From the NCBI GenBank assembly GCA_933207985.1, contig OW240912.1, forward strand, positions 198,726,101 through 198,790,100: 64,000 bases of DNA, in the 5' to 3' direction. The stretch's first letter is position 1. Every line of letters starts with the position of its first letter. The position numbers were made by a program, and so were the translations under genes. The stretch comes from Pelobates cultripes (Eukaryota; Chordata; Amphibia; Anura; Pelobatidae). The notes beneath the pieces are model-generated. The model had not been told where the DNA came from. It did not search any database and saw only the letters and a program-made list of their open reading frames with translations. Shown here one piece after another: positions 11,961-28,928 of the stretch.

Positions 11961-13070
11961 GCTGCCTAAACAGCCTTAGGGCAGACTATCGGGTCCTCAT
12001 CTGGTTTTCCTATGCAAAATTTACATAAGCATGCATGCTATCAGGTCTGGAGACTGACCTTATGTAGACAGAACCAAATGGTGGCATCAAGGATCAGGAT
12101 ATAGATATGTGGGTTTCTACACTAGCCCAATTTAAAAAAAAAAAAGTCACCAAGTGGCAGTCCAAATCAAAGTTGTAGATTTAGATGTTACACATTTCTG
12201 TGGTGTCTGTTTAGCTGTAATTTTTCCTTACTCATTTATTGTACCCACATATACCATTTCACCATTAAATGATCTTTCTAAAGAAAATTCTCCTGTCATA
12301 ATTTACTATAAAAATTTAGTGTAATAAATAGCTTTGACCTGCAAAAACTGTCATCTACAACTGCCAAAAATAAAACCAGGCTAGATAGTTTCTAAGTTGT
12401 CCTGAGTGTAGAAATACCCAGTGTTAACATGTTTAGTTTTTGCAAGTTATAGGGCAATAAGTACAAGTAGCACTGCCATTTCCAAGCCATTTTCTTCAAA
12501 ATTAATGTTATATTGTAACATGGATATATCAGGAATCCCTGAATAACCCTTCACATGTATTTATGAAGACATTAAATATAAAATTAAACTTTGGTATTTT
12601 GACTTCATGCAGCCATTGATTTATGGCTAGTTAAAGAGAAAATTTGACAGTGATTTAATACATGTACTGATAACTTTAAGTGTTACTGCCAAAGAACACC
12701 CCAATATATCCAGCAACATCCTGATTAAAGTTATACTCCCCATGTATAGGAGTCAGGTCCTCTGGGGCTAGAAGAGCCTATTTGGCGAGAGTGCATTCCA
12801 GTTGGAATTGTCACAGCTGTCATGCACCCATGTCCTATTTGGGACACTTGAAGCTGGCCAATGTAATTTACCCCCAGATATTTTAAAATTAGACATCCTA
12901 GGGTATTGAAAATGGTGGTATTTTAACACTTTCCATTCACTAAATTCTACCAATTGTCTTTATCAATCTTTTGGTTAGTTTGAGTTATTCCCCCCCTAGT
13001 CTACTTTAGGCATGGACTGTTCCATTCTGGACAGAGAACACCCCAATATGTTTTCCAGCAACATCTCCTG
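11961..13070. other. Noncoding sequence with decayed repeats
   Basis: No gene is seen. The phrase gaacaccccaatat occurs at about 12695 and 13028, suggesting an old duplicated repeat related to the block that follows at 13070-13320. Confidence 0.35.
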
Positions 13071-13320
13071 CTAAATAGAGCCAGGCCAGTGTACAGGTTT
13101 TAGCAAACTTACAGGGGTCAAATGTAAGTCTTTCCCATGTTTGCACATTGAAATTTGCCAGATTGGTTTGCTGGGCCTATGTTGTCTGAGACTATAGTAG
13201 CACTGGAATGAAAGTTAACCCATCATTACATACCAATTGTAAAGTTAGATACCCCATTTTGAGTACCATGGGTTATGTCCAGTCTTTTGAAGCAGCCACA
13301 AAGCTGCGATTGTAAGTACA
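13070..13320 (+). repeat. Single diverged unit of the ~300-bp repeat found in tandem at 40.26-41.06 kb
   Basis: Shared phrases with the 40-kb array include tgtacaggtttta, gcacattgaaatttgcca and ggttatgtccagtctttt. Its function and class are unknown; it behaves as an interspersed, locally tandem repeat. Confidence 0.55.
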
Positions 13321-13894
13321 TGGGAAGGGAGAGGGTAGGTGTTATTTTGAGGAAAGTTAAATAGTGTAGTTACACTATCAGGCAGAAAACTTGTGATCGC
13401 TAGTTAGTATACACATGCAAGACCACATTTTAAACATTTAGTAGAGGTTGTACCAAGCTTAAGGCAACCATAACCACTACAGCTTAGTGTGGTTGCTCCT
13501 TGCAGGATAGAAGTGCATTGGAGTTTTACATTACTGCCTAGTATCACCTTTGGCCACTAGAGGTGCTTCTTAGGTTAGCACTGCATCTCTACGATGAGAC
13601 CAATTTGCACAGCATAGAGTTCTACTGTGCATATGCAATAACTTCCAATGCTTTCCTATGGGAAAGCCTTGATTGGCCCATAGTCTATCCTGATCTCATT
13701 TAGAGAGGATGAGCCAGCGCAGCACTGGAAGGAAAGTTTTTTAAACTGCAGAGGGACTGGAGCCAAAACTAGATTAACACTGACAGGGCACATTATTCAT
13801 GTCACTAGTGTTTTAGCTTACTCCAATTGTTCAGTTCACACAAACAGTGATTCACCTGAATTAAGAGAAGGCACTTGAAGTCAGGTTGTTGCGT

Positions 13895-13900
13895 TTTATT
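13895..13900 (-). terminator. Polyadenylation signal of eef1a
   Basis: AATAAA on the minus strand lies 60 bases beyond the stop codon (13960-13962), giving a short 3' UTR of roughly 75-85 nt with cleavage expected near 13875-13885. It is the first canonical signal after the stop. Confidence 0.8.
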
Positions 13901-13959
13901 AAATGTACATTTCACATTAGGAAGCATTCACAGAATCATGTTTCCACACAGTGGATCTT

Positions 13960-19680
<5,721 letters not shown>

Positions 19681-19699
19681 CTTGTTTTACCTGGCGGCC

Positions 19700-20280
19700 A
19701 CGCCCAGAGAAAAAAAGAACACGTGCAAGTGGTAAATCCTGATCAGGGTTTTACTGAGATATTTATTTTATGTTTGATTTTATTCCTAATAATAGTTCAG
19801 CACTGGACGTAAAAGCAAAAAGGAGGTACTGTAGTTTTAGGAAAAATGGTTTTCAAGGGTAGGAGAATAAAAATATATGTTGGTTTTTTATTTTTCACGG
19901 ATTGGAATGAAGACTATATACAAATTCATTGCAACATTTAGGCCAAAGTACCCGATCTGGAAAAATAGCTGAATGTTAAAATATTTCCAGTGCAACTATT
20001 TTGGACTGAATTTGCAATTTTGTTAAAACGTTCTACTATACTATGAAATGGTTGGAAATGTTAGCGTTACTTAATTAAAACTTACTTCATGTCACGATCT
20101 GTGTATATCATACAATACAATCAGCGTGATATACTCTTTTTGCATTGGAATGTCATTGAGTTTCAATGTCTTTTTTTTTTCAGAGATTTAAAAAATTTTT
20201 TTTTATCTTATATAGTTGAAACCGATGTCCTCATTGTTGAGACTTGCTTCAAGGTATAAGACTTGCTTCAAAGCATTGCT
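19700..20280. other. Upstream flank of eef1a, nothing recognised
   Basis: AT-rich noncoding DNA beyond the promoter with T-rich tracts near 20170-20210. No gene or delimited repeat. Confidence 0.35.
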
Positions 20281-20757
20281 TACTCAAAAGGTATTTATTA
20301 AAGTGATAATTCAAAGTGAGCTCAATATGAATTTCAAATTTATGGTCACACTAGCTAAACTGGAAAAATTCTCTAAGTCGCCTAGCTACTCCCGCCTTAC
20401 AGTGCAATCACAATTATTTATATAGCACCAACCTATTCTGCAGCGCATACTGCGATAGGCAAAAAGACATACAGGGTTATTTAATAAAGTGAGAATTCAA
20501 AGTAAATTTCAAATGTACTGAATTTGTACTGAAAGCATAGCTGACTTAGAGATTTTTTCCAGTTCAGGTGTTTTGACCCTAAATTTGAAATTCACTTTAA
20601 ATTCACCATAAATATTCACTTTAGTGAATAACACTGATACATTTAATTTTAACAGGACCTCTATTATATATAGGAATGGTAAAAAGAGCCCTGTCCAAAT
20701 AAGCTCACAATCTAAAGTAGTTTAAATTCACTTTGGATTCTCACTTTTTTAAATAAT
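20280..20757. mobile_element. Foldback MITE split by an L2-tail fragment that itself contains a second MITE copy
   Basis: The outer arms ttattaaagtgataattcaa (about 20287) and ggattctcacttttttaaat (about 20737) enclose an L2-like tail (20408-20700, with atttatatagcaccaacc and gagccctgtccaaataagc), which encloses a compact copy of the same MITE (20473-20632, gttatttaataaagtgagaa to attcactttagtgaataaca). Noncoding throughout. Confidence 0.6.
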
Positions 20758-20879
20758 CCTCTCGTGCTTCTGAGATTGTTGGGATAAAGTTTGGCAATAG
20801 TAACATCAGACACTGGTTTGGCTATGACTTAAACGCTAGTAAAGTTCTATATTATAATGATTTATGTGAAATTCTATTA

Positions 20880-21195
20880 TCTACTTTTGCATCAATACCC
20901 TTTTACATAGAATGTAAGCAGATAAGAACAGTTTGGCTCATGTAGTTTGCCCAATATTCTAAATACTTTCATTAGTCCCTGGCCTTATTTTAAGTCTAGG
21001 ATAGCCTTATGCCTATCCCACGCATGCTTGAACTCCCTCACTGTGTTAACTTCTACCACTTCAGCTGGAAGGCTATTGCATGTGTCCACTACCCACTCTG
21101 TAAAGTAATACTCCCTGAAATTATTTTTAAACCTTTGCCCCTCTAATATGTCCCCTTGTTGTGTTTTTTTCTTCTTTTAAATATAGTCTCCTCCT
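20880..21195 (-). mobile_element. CR1 LINE 3'-tail fragment
   Basis: The stretch containing tactttcattagtccctggc and aggctattgcatgtgtccac is the antisense 3' part of the frog CR1 family, matching the 3' end of the larger CR1 at 55.5-58.3 kb. It is 5'-truncated. Confidence 0.7.
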
Positions 21196-21204
21196 TTACT
21201 GTGT

Positions 21205-21835
21205 TGATTATTATTTTTATTATTTATATAGCGCCAGTAAATTCAGTAGCGCTGTACAATAGGTGGACTAACAGACACGTAAATGTAACCAGACAAGCTG
21301 GACACACAGAAACAGAGGGGTTGAGGGTACTTGCTCAATGAGCTTACATGCTAGGGGGAGTACAAACAGAGGATAGACGTAGATCTTCGGCAGAGCGCAG
21401 GAGCCTAGACGGGACATACTTGTGTATTAGGGAGGATAGGTAGGTTGGAGCAGCATTCTGTAGAGACTTGTAAGCAATCACCAGAATCTTAAATTGAGCC
21501 CTATATCTTACAGGAAGCCAATGTAGGGACTGAGATAGTGTGGAGGCATGGGAGGTGCGGGCGGACAGGAAGATGAGCCTCGCCACTGTATTCATTATAG
21601 ATTGCAACGGTGCAAGCTGAGAACATGTAAGACCACTGAGCAGGGGATTGCAGTAGTTAAGGTGAGAAGAACAACGGCATGGACTAGCACCTTAGCATCT
21701 TCTGGCGTTAAATAGGGGTGAATGCGAGCTATGTTATTGAGATGGAAGCTGCAGGATTTGGTGATCGACAGGACATGAGGGGTGAAGGAGAGGTCGGAGC
21801 CAAAGACAACACCTAGGCAGTGAACACTGAACTCT
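21205..21835 (-). mobile_element. L2-type LINE fragment, RT C-terminus and 3' tail
   Basis: The minus-strand frame 21607-21344 reads ARLIFLSARTSH...LHWLPVRYRAQFKIL...APTYLSSLI..YVPSRLLRS, the hallmark C-terminal part of L2 and related RT proteins. The tail (21218-21260) has the atttatatagcgccagtaaa signature. Frames are broken beyond 21607. No catalytic motifs remain. Confidence 0.78.
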
Positions 21836-22772
21836 TACACACACAGCACCTCCACAAACTGAACCCCTACACACACTGCACCCCTCTACTCACATTGTAC
21901 CCGTCCAAACACTGAACCCCTAACACACACTGAACCCCCAAAACACACAGCACCTCTAACACGCACCGTAAACCCCTACACACACTGCAACCCTCCATAC
22001 ACACACTCTGCACCCTTCACACACACACAGCACCCCTGCACAAAACAGAACCCCTTCACACACTGCACCCCAGCACACACATACTGCACTCTCTACACAC
22101 TCACTGCAACCCACACACACACTGCACCCTTCAATGCAGTCTGTCTTTGTGTGTGTTTCAGCAGTCTCTGTGTGTATGTATTTAGCAGTCTCTGTGTGTA
22201 TGTATTTAGCAGTCTGTGTGTATGTGTATTTAGCAGCCTGTGTGTGTATTTAACATTCTGTGTGTTTGTATTCTGCAGTCTTTCTATGTATGTATTCAGC
22301 AGCCTGTGTGTATGAATTCAGCAGTCTGAGTGTGTATGTGTATTCAGCAGTCTGTCTATCTTTGTGTTTGTATTTAGCAGTCTGTCTGTGTGTGCATTCC
22401 GTAGCCTGTGTGTATGTATTCAGCAGTCTAAATGTGTGTATGTGTATTCAGGAGACTGTCTGTGTGTGTGTTTGTATTCATCAATATTTGTGTGTATTTA
22501 GCAGTCTGTGTGTGTATTCAGCAGTCTCTGTGTGTGTATTCAACAGTCTGTGTGTATGTATTCTCCAGTGTCTATGTGTATGTATTCAGCAGTCTGTCTG
22601 TGCATTTTTACTCAGCAGTCTGTGTGTATGTATTGTATTTGTTGGAAGTACCAATAAATATAAGTTTAATTTGATCGATAATTTATATTTTTATTCCTGT
22701 GAGTGGTTGCGTTGGCAGGGCCCTGGTGCATTGCTTTGCCCAGGGGCCCATTAAGCTGTTAAGATGGCCCTG
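21836..22772. mobile_element. Remnant of a hAT-like element made mostly of minisatellite
   Basis: Its right end reads cattaagctgttaagatggccctg (22749-22772); inverted, this starts CAGGGCCATCTTAA, a hAT-type terminus. Inside are two opposed arrays: CA-rich, about 25-bp units (acacactgcacccct) at about 21838-22130 and TG-rich units (tattcagcagtctgtgtgtg) at 22137-22640. No left terminus was found, so the element is truncated or its start is unrecognised. Cys/Val ORFs here are shadows of the array. Confidence 0.5.
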
Positions 22773-22886
22773 GTCTAGAGTATGTGTGTGCTCTGATCAT
22801 GCTCCTACAAAATGTAAATGAAAAGACACTCATTTGAGTTCTAGGAAGGGGATGAGCTGTCACAGTCACTTCCGGACAGTAGTAGG

Positions 22887-23338
22887 TTAAAGGACCACTA
22901 TAGTGCCAGGAAAACATACTCGTTTTCCTGGCACTATAGTGCCCTGAGGGTGCCCGCACCCTCAGGGTCCCCCTCCCGCCCGGCTCTGGAAAGGGGAAAG
23001 GGGTAAAAACTTACCTTTTTCCAGCGCTGGGCGGGGAGCTCTCCTCCTCCAATCCTCCTCCGTTCCTCCTCCTGGGCTGAATGCGCACGCGCAGCAAAAG
23101 CTGCGCGCGCATTCAGCCGGTCACATAGGAAAGCATTCATAATGCTTTCCTATGGACGCTTGCGTGCTCTCACTGTGAAAATCACAGTGAGAAGCACGGA
23201 AGCGCCTATAGTGGCTGTCAATGAGACACTAGAGGATTAGGGGGAAGGCTTAACCCATTCATAAACATAGCAGTTTCTCTGGCACCCAGACCACTTCATT
23301 AAGCTGAAGTGGTCTGGGTGCCTAGAGTGGTCCTTTAA
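22887..23338. mobile_element. TTAA-flanked MITE, complete
   Basis: 452 bp from ttaaaggaccactatagtgc to the inverted ctagagtggtcctttaa. Inside the left end, aggaaaacatactcgttttcct forms a hairpin; the interior is GC-rich with gcgcacgcgcagcaaaagctg. Best-preserved copy of this family in the window; noncoding. Confidence 0.78.
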
Positions 23339-24721
23339 AGACTTCTAGTCTGTATGTATTTCTTTGTTTTTTGTTTTTAGCGATTTTTGTATTGCTAATT
23401 GGTTTCCCAGTTGTTTTATTTTCAAAATCTGGTCGGATCAGAACTCTTTTTTTAGGCTGGCTAATGATACCCTCATGATACGGCACGAGGTGGAGTTACA
23501 CCTCCGGAAGCAGAAAGGTTAAACTTCAGCTATGTAACTTTGTAACTTTGTATGTGCAGCATTTCAAAGCAAACAGACAACAGGCACCATGACCACTGAA
23601 GTGCTCATTGTACATTTAAGGTTAAATTAATTGTACTGATTTCATTTATTATTTTTAATTTAGGAGCGCTCACACTCTATTTTATATTTAGGGTTAAATT
23701 AGCCAAACTGGAAATTTCTCTAAAGCCGCTATGCTTTCAGGTAGGCTACTCGGGCCTTAACTTTAAAATTAACTTTAAATTTTCACTTTGGTAAATAATC
23801 CTGTACGTGTTGTTACTACAAATCCTAATTATAATCCAAATTGCCAGGATTTGGAACCAGTAATTGAACTAAACAGAAATCTCGAATTCAGCTATTCACC
23901 AAATGCAAATCTGTTTACAATTATCCTTTGTGATTTACATATTCAATGACATTACTCCAGGTTCAAGTGAGAAATAAGCTAAATAACAATATAAAACTTT
24001 GAACCTCTGAACAGAACTCTATTCACACGAAAATCACCTTTACTATCATACAAATTGAGCAAACTAAAAACCAAATCAAAGGCGTGCACTAGTATTTCGG
24101 GAATGCCCAGGTACTTACTAATACAGGGCTTTGTTATTCACAATGTAGACAGGGCTTGGTTTTCCCTCAATACTGCCCCAAGGTAAGTTTTGTCATTGTA
24201 CCTGGCCATTCACATATGCAACTAGTTTGTGTTATAAATGTGGGGGGGTGGGAGGGGGCAGGAGGTTCACTTTTAGCTGTAGGCAGAAGGATACTATAGC
24301 ATTAGGAATATGAACTTGTTAATGCAGCTGCCCACATCCTGGCATGGTCACTACAATTTCCAGTATGTCAGCTGCTTTGGCTTAGGTAGTGAACACTTCT
24401 ATTGCATTCTGTATTAATAGTGGTGGCATTAAAATTAAAGAATGTACCCATATCGGCTTGCCATTGTGAATGGCATCCACAAATCCGGTGCTGACTCTGT
24501 CACCCTATTCCACTGTCTCTCTAGTCCATTGTCACTGTGTCTCCCATAGAGGGTCGGCAATACCGTAGGGTTGCACAAACCTTAATGCTCTCCACAGGAC
24601 GGGGCTGTATCTGACGACACTGCCAGCTACCCATAAAATATGCAATGCTATATGTATTAAAGGTGCACTCCACTGCCACATAGTAAAAATAAAAATGTAA
24701 AAACTCACTATTTAGTAGATA
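23339..24721. other. Noncoding sequence with decayed foldback repeats
   Basis: At 23690-23808 lies a half copy of the foldback MITE of 20.3-20.7 kb (aaactggaaatttctctaaa, ttcactttggtaaataatcc). The rest, including a G-rich tract at 24240-24262, shows no gene. Confidence 0.4.
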
Positions 24722-25148
24722 TACACTGCCTGGCCAAAAAAAAGTCGCCACCTGGATTTAACTAAGCAAATAGGTAAGAGCCTCCTATTTGATAGTTACT
24801 GCATGGGCGATTATCTTTCAGCTGGCAACAAGTTATTTAATCCCAACTGCTGCAATGAGTAGCTTCTCATTTCTTAAACAGCCATGTCGAAAGATACATC
24901 CCGTGGCAGGCCCGGACTGGCCATCGGGCATACCGGGCAAATGCCCGGTGGGCCGCGATGGCCGTGGGGCCGAGGCCGGCAGGGGAGATCACAGAATCTC
25001 CCTGGCCGGCTCCTGCAGGGCCAGCGCTACCCGAGCGCCGGCCCCGCTGTGTGCCTCCATGGGCCGGTGGGGAGATCAAAGATCTCCCTTTACCGGCCCA
25101 GAGACACTTCCAGGCGGCTGCTTGCTGGGGTGTGAGGGAGGGAGGAGA

Positions 25149-25274
25149 GGACCGGCGGAGCTCTATCCAGCAGCTCCGCCGGGTCCTCTCGCGGGATTCT
25201 GAGCGTTGCCGCGGTTACGGCGGCAACGCTCAGATCTCGCGAGAGTGAACTCTAGCCTACAGGCTAGAGTTCAC
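25149..25274. repeat. Cluster of three GC-rich hairpins
   Basis: Three consecutive inverted repeats: 25149-25186 (ggcggagct / agctccgcc), 25187-25245 (ctgagcgttgccg / cggcaacgctcag) and 25245-25274 (gtgaactctagcc / ggctagagttcac). The second and third recur intact, with the right arm of the first, in the second duplicated block (from 26392). Confidence 0.8.
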
Positions 25275-25474
25275 GCTCACCGCTAGGACCACCAGGGATC
25301 AGGCAGCATGGCTCTCCCATGGCAGAACGGCTCCCCCCCCGTCCCAGGCAAAACGGCCCCCCCCCTCCCAGGCTATAGGTAAGAAGGGAGGGGGGGGATA
25401 TAACTTTTTTTTAAAATTATTATTATTAATAAAAAAAAAAAAATTAATTTAAATTAAAAAAAATCACACTCACA

Positions 25475-25935
25475 CACATCACCCCCAGACACACACACAG
25501 CACCAAGACACACACACAGCACCCCCAGACACACACAGCACCAAGACACACACACAGCACCCCCAGACACACACATCACCCCCAGACACACACATCACCC
25601 CCAGACATACACAGCACCCAGACACACACAGCACCCAGACACACACAGCACCCCCAGACACACACAGTACCCAGACACACACAGCACCCCCAGACACACA
25701 CAGCACCCCCAGACACACAGCACCCCCAGACATACACATCACCCCCAGACACACAGCACCCCTACCCAGACACACAGCACAGCACCCCCAGACACACAGC
25801 ACCCCCAGACACACAGCACCCCAGACACACAGCACCCCCAGACACACACAGCACCCCCAGACACACACAGCGCACCCAGACACACACAGCGCACTCAGAC
25901 ACACAGCACCCTCACTCACACACAGCACCCTCGCT

Positions 25936-25973
<38 letters not shown>

Positions 25974-25975
25974 CA
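25475..25975. repeat. CA-rich minisatellite, unit 1
   Basis: Tandem units of about 17-20 bp built on acacacagcacccccag, ending in CA and TA runs. The long Cys/Val/Gly ORFs on the minus strand are artefacts of the repeat. Confidence 0.9.
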
Positions 25976-26149
25976 TATTTACAGATATATATATATATAA
26001 TATATAAAATAACCCTCAGTGAGTTAACAGACAAAGAAAATTAGAATGTGACGGCAGATAAAAACACCCTCACACACAGCACCCCTCTTACATACACACA
26101 CACTGCGCCCCTCACACATACAATACGTCCAAATATATATATGTATGTT

Positions 26150-26182
<33 letters not shown>

Positions 26183-26694
26183 TACAGCACTACATACATT
26201 ACGCTCCAGATAACCGCTAGATCCCTTACCTTATATGCACTCTTAATCCTCTATACACACACACACACACACACACAATCTCCTATACACACTCTGGGTC
26301 CTTTACACACTAGATCTCCTACACACACACTGCACCACCTACACACACACTACATTCCTTGTCAGCAAACACATACAACATTCTCTAAACACTATCCAGC
26401 AGCTCCGCCGGGTCCTCTCGCGGGATTCTGAGCGTTGCCGCGGTTACGGCGGCAACGCTCAGATCTCGCGAGAGTGAACTCTAGCCTACAGGCTAGAGTT
26501 CACGCTCACCGCTAGGACCACCAGGGATCAGGCAGCATGGCTCTCCCATGGCAGAACGGCTCCCCCCCCGTCCCAGGCAAAACGGCCCCCCCCCTCCCAG
26601 GCTATAGGTAAGAAGGGAGGGGGGGGATATAACTTTTTTTAAAAATTATTATTATTAATAAAAAAAAAAAAATTAATTTAAATTAAAAAAAATC

Positions 26695-27180
26695 ACACTC
26701 ACACACATCACCCCCAGACACACACACAGCACCAAGACACACACACAGCACCCCCAGACACACACAGCACCAAGACACACACACAGCACCCCCAGACACA
26801 CACATCACCCCCAGACACACACATCACCCCCAGACATACACAGCACCCAGACACACACAGCACCCAGACACACACAGCACCCCCAGACACACACAGTACC
26901 CAGACACACACAGCACCCCCAGACACACAGCACCGGAACACACACAGTACCCCCAGACACACACATCACCCCCAGACACACACATCACCCCCAGACACAC
27001 ACAGCACCCCCAGACACACAGCACCCCCGACACACACAGTACCCCCAGACACACACAGCACCCCCAGACACACACAGCACCCCCAGACACACACAGCGCA
27101 CCCAGACACACACAGCGCACTCAGGCACACAGCACCCTCACTCACACACAGCACCCTCACTCACACACAGCACCCTCGCT

Positions 27181-27217
<37 letters not shown>

Positions 27218-27250
27218 TTACAAATATATATATATATATATGTATATAAT
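26695..27250. repeat. CA-rich minisatellite, unit 2
   Basis: The same array as at 25475-25975 in the second duplicated block, with a different number and order of units. Confidence 0.9.
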
Positions 27251-27394
27251 ATATAAAATAACCCTCAGTGAGTTAACAGACAAAGAAAATTAGAATGTGA
27301 CGGCAGATAAAAACACCCTCACACACAGCACCCCTCTTACATACACACACACTGCGCCCCTCACACATACAATACGTCCAAATATATATGTATG

Positions 27395-27433
<39 letters not shown>

Positions 27434-28185
27434 TACAGCACTACATACATTACGCTCCAGATACACGCTAGATCCCTTACCTTATATGCACTCTTAATCC
27501 TCTATACACACACACTCACACACACACACACAATCTCCTATACACACTCTGGGTCCTTTACACACTAGATCTCCTACACACACACTGCACCACCTACACA
27601 CACACTACATTCCTTGTCAGCAAACACATACAACATTCTCTAAACACACCCTCTCTACAACCCCTACACACACTACGTCACCTATACAAACACACTACAG
27701 CCCGTATGCACACACTCGCTACATCCCCTATAACACTATGCCACCTATACACACACTCTCTACAGCCCCTAGCCACACATATTACACCACAAACACATAT
27801 GAAATTGACCTATTTACACAATACCACACCACACTCTACACACACGCAATCCCACAAGCAGGCTCCAAACACATGCACCATACACTTTCCTGGCCCCTTT
27901 GTCCTCTGGTATCCCACTTGTTGAGACACCAGAGACAATTTAAAAGCAAACACAGCGCAAGCATGTTATTAAATTTGCTTGCGCTGCGCAGAACAAATTC
28001 AGGGCCTTTTTCTAATGCCAGAGCTCTTCAGCGCAGCTCTGCGCATTGAACCAACATGCTCACTTTGAGAGGAGGCGTGCTTGTCATTAGTGATGACAAA
28101 ACACACCCTCTCTGGCCCCGCCCCCTTCTGGGGCCGCTCTGATTGAAAAATGCCCGGGCCTAATTTTTTCCCCAGTCCGGCCCTG

Positions 28186-28928
28186 TCCCGTGGAGGTGGT
28201 AAAGATGTAAGTCTGTTTGAGAAGGGTCAAATCATTGGCATGCATCAAGCAGAGAATATATCCAACGCATTATTAAAAACAGGAAGGATAGTGGGGAACC
28301 ATCGTCTTCGAGGAAGAAATGTGGTCGGAAAAATTTTAAATGTTTACTAGTGAAAGTAAGAGCATTTCCCCACACACAATGTAAAGGGAATTCAAGGGAT
28401 TGGGACTGAACAGCTGTTTAGCCTTAAGAAAACCACTGATCAGTGAGGCTAATCGGGACAAAAAAGGCTTCAATTTGCTAGAGAGCATAAAGATTGGACT
28501 CTGGAGCAATGGAAGAAGGTCATGTGGTCTGATGAGTCCAGATATGCCCTGTTCCAGAGCGATGGGCGCATCAGAGGAAGAAGAGAGGCAGATGAAGTGA
28601 TGTACCCATCATGCTTAGTGCCTACTGTACAAGCCTGTGGGGGCAGTGCTATGATCTGGGGTTGCTGCAGTTGGTCAGGTCTAAGTTCAGCAGCATTATG
28701 TGCCCCAAGAATGAGGTCAGCTGACTACCTGAATATACTGAATGGCCAGGTTAATCCATCAATGGTTTTTTTCTTCCCTGATGGCACGGACATATTCCAA
28801 GATGACAATGCCAGGATTCATCGGGCTCAAATTGTGAAAGAGTGGTTCAGGGAGCATGAAACATCATTTTCAAACATGGATTGGCCACCACAGAGTCCAG
28901 ACCTTAACCCCGTTGAGAATCTTTTGGA
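28186..28928 (+). pseudogene. Tc1-type DD34E transposase (broken)
   Basis: In order: DVSLFEKGQIIGMHQAE (N-terminal helix-turn-helix, about 28207-28255), a gap from small deletions, then the catalytic part with SDESRY (first Asp, about 28530), [10 protein letters not shown] (second Asp, about 28800) and LNPVENL (Glu, about 28908-28925). The original start codon lies at 24884, on the other side of the inserted element. Deletions inside the DNA-binding region and after about 28340 shift the frame, so the protein is dead although all three catalytic residues remain. Confidence 0.85.

Larger units (their letters stand above)
25163..27646. repeat. Direct tandem duplication, units of about 1.23-1.25 kb
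   Basis: Unit 1 is 25163-26391 and unit 2 is 26392-27646. Both run from ctatccagcagctccgccgg through the hairpins, the A-rich tract, the CA minisatellite, a TA tract and a short CR1-like piece (agaatgtgacggcagataaa) to ttctctaaacac. They differ mainly in array length and a few substitutions. Either a recent duplication or an assembly artefact. Confidence 0.85.
24907..28185. mobile_element. Non-autonomous hAT-like element, 3.28 kb, with internal tandem duplication
   Basis: It is flanked by the perfect 8-bp duplication tcccgtgg (24899-24906 and 28186-28193). Terminal inverted repeats are CAGGCCCGGACTGG and, at the right, CAGGGCCGGACTGG when inverted. Eight-base duplications and CAGGG termini point to hAT. 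It holds three GC-rich hairpins, CA-rich minisatellite arrays and no transposase. A block of about 1.23 kb is present twice (25163-26391 and 26392-27646) with near identity. Confidence 0.82.
24724..28928 (+). mobile_element. Tc1/mariner element A, split by a hAT-like insertion and truncated by another
   Basis: It starts cactgcctggcc after a TA dinucleotide (24722-24723), the Tc1 terminal repeat and target. The transposase start (24884) is cut after about eight codons by the hAT-like element 24907-28185; Tc1 sequence resumes at 28186 and runs to 28928, where a second hAT-like element begins. The Tc1 right end is therefore not present before the assembly gap. Confidence 0.85.

Noticed and set aside
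24789..25248. Overlapping GC-rich ORFs (137, 83 and 96 residues)
   Set aside because: They run from the Tc1 transposase start into the hAT-like insert; the chimeric reading is accidental.
25479..25928. Long Cys/Val/Gly-rich ORF on the minus strand (also 26708-27160, 22260-22754 and 42337-42756)
   Set aside because: Purely a translation of CA/TG minisatellites; unit length changes the frame freely and no start context or domain is present.
25475..27250. CRISPR-like repeat-spacer array
   Set aside because: Units are contiguous short minisatellite repeats without unique spacers, in a eukaryotic transposon.
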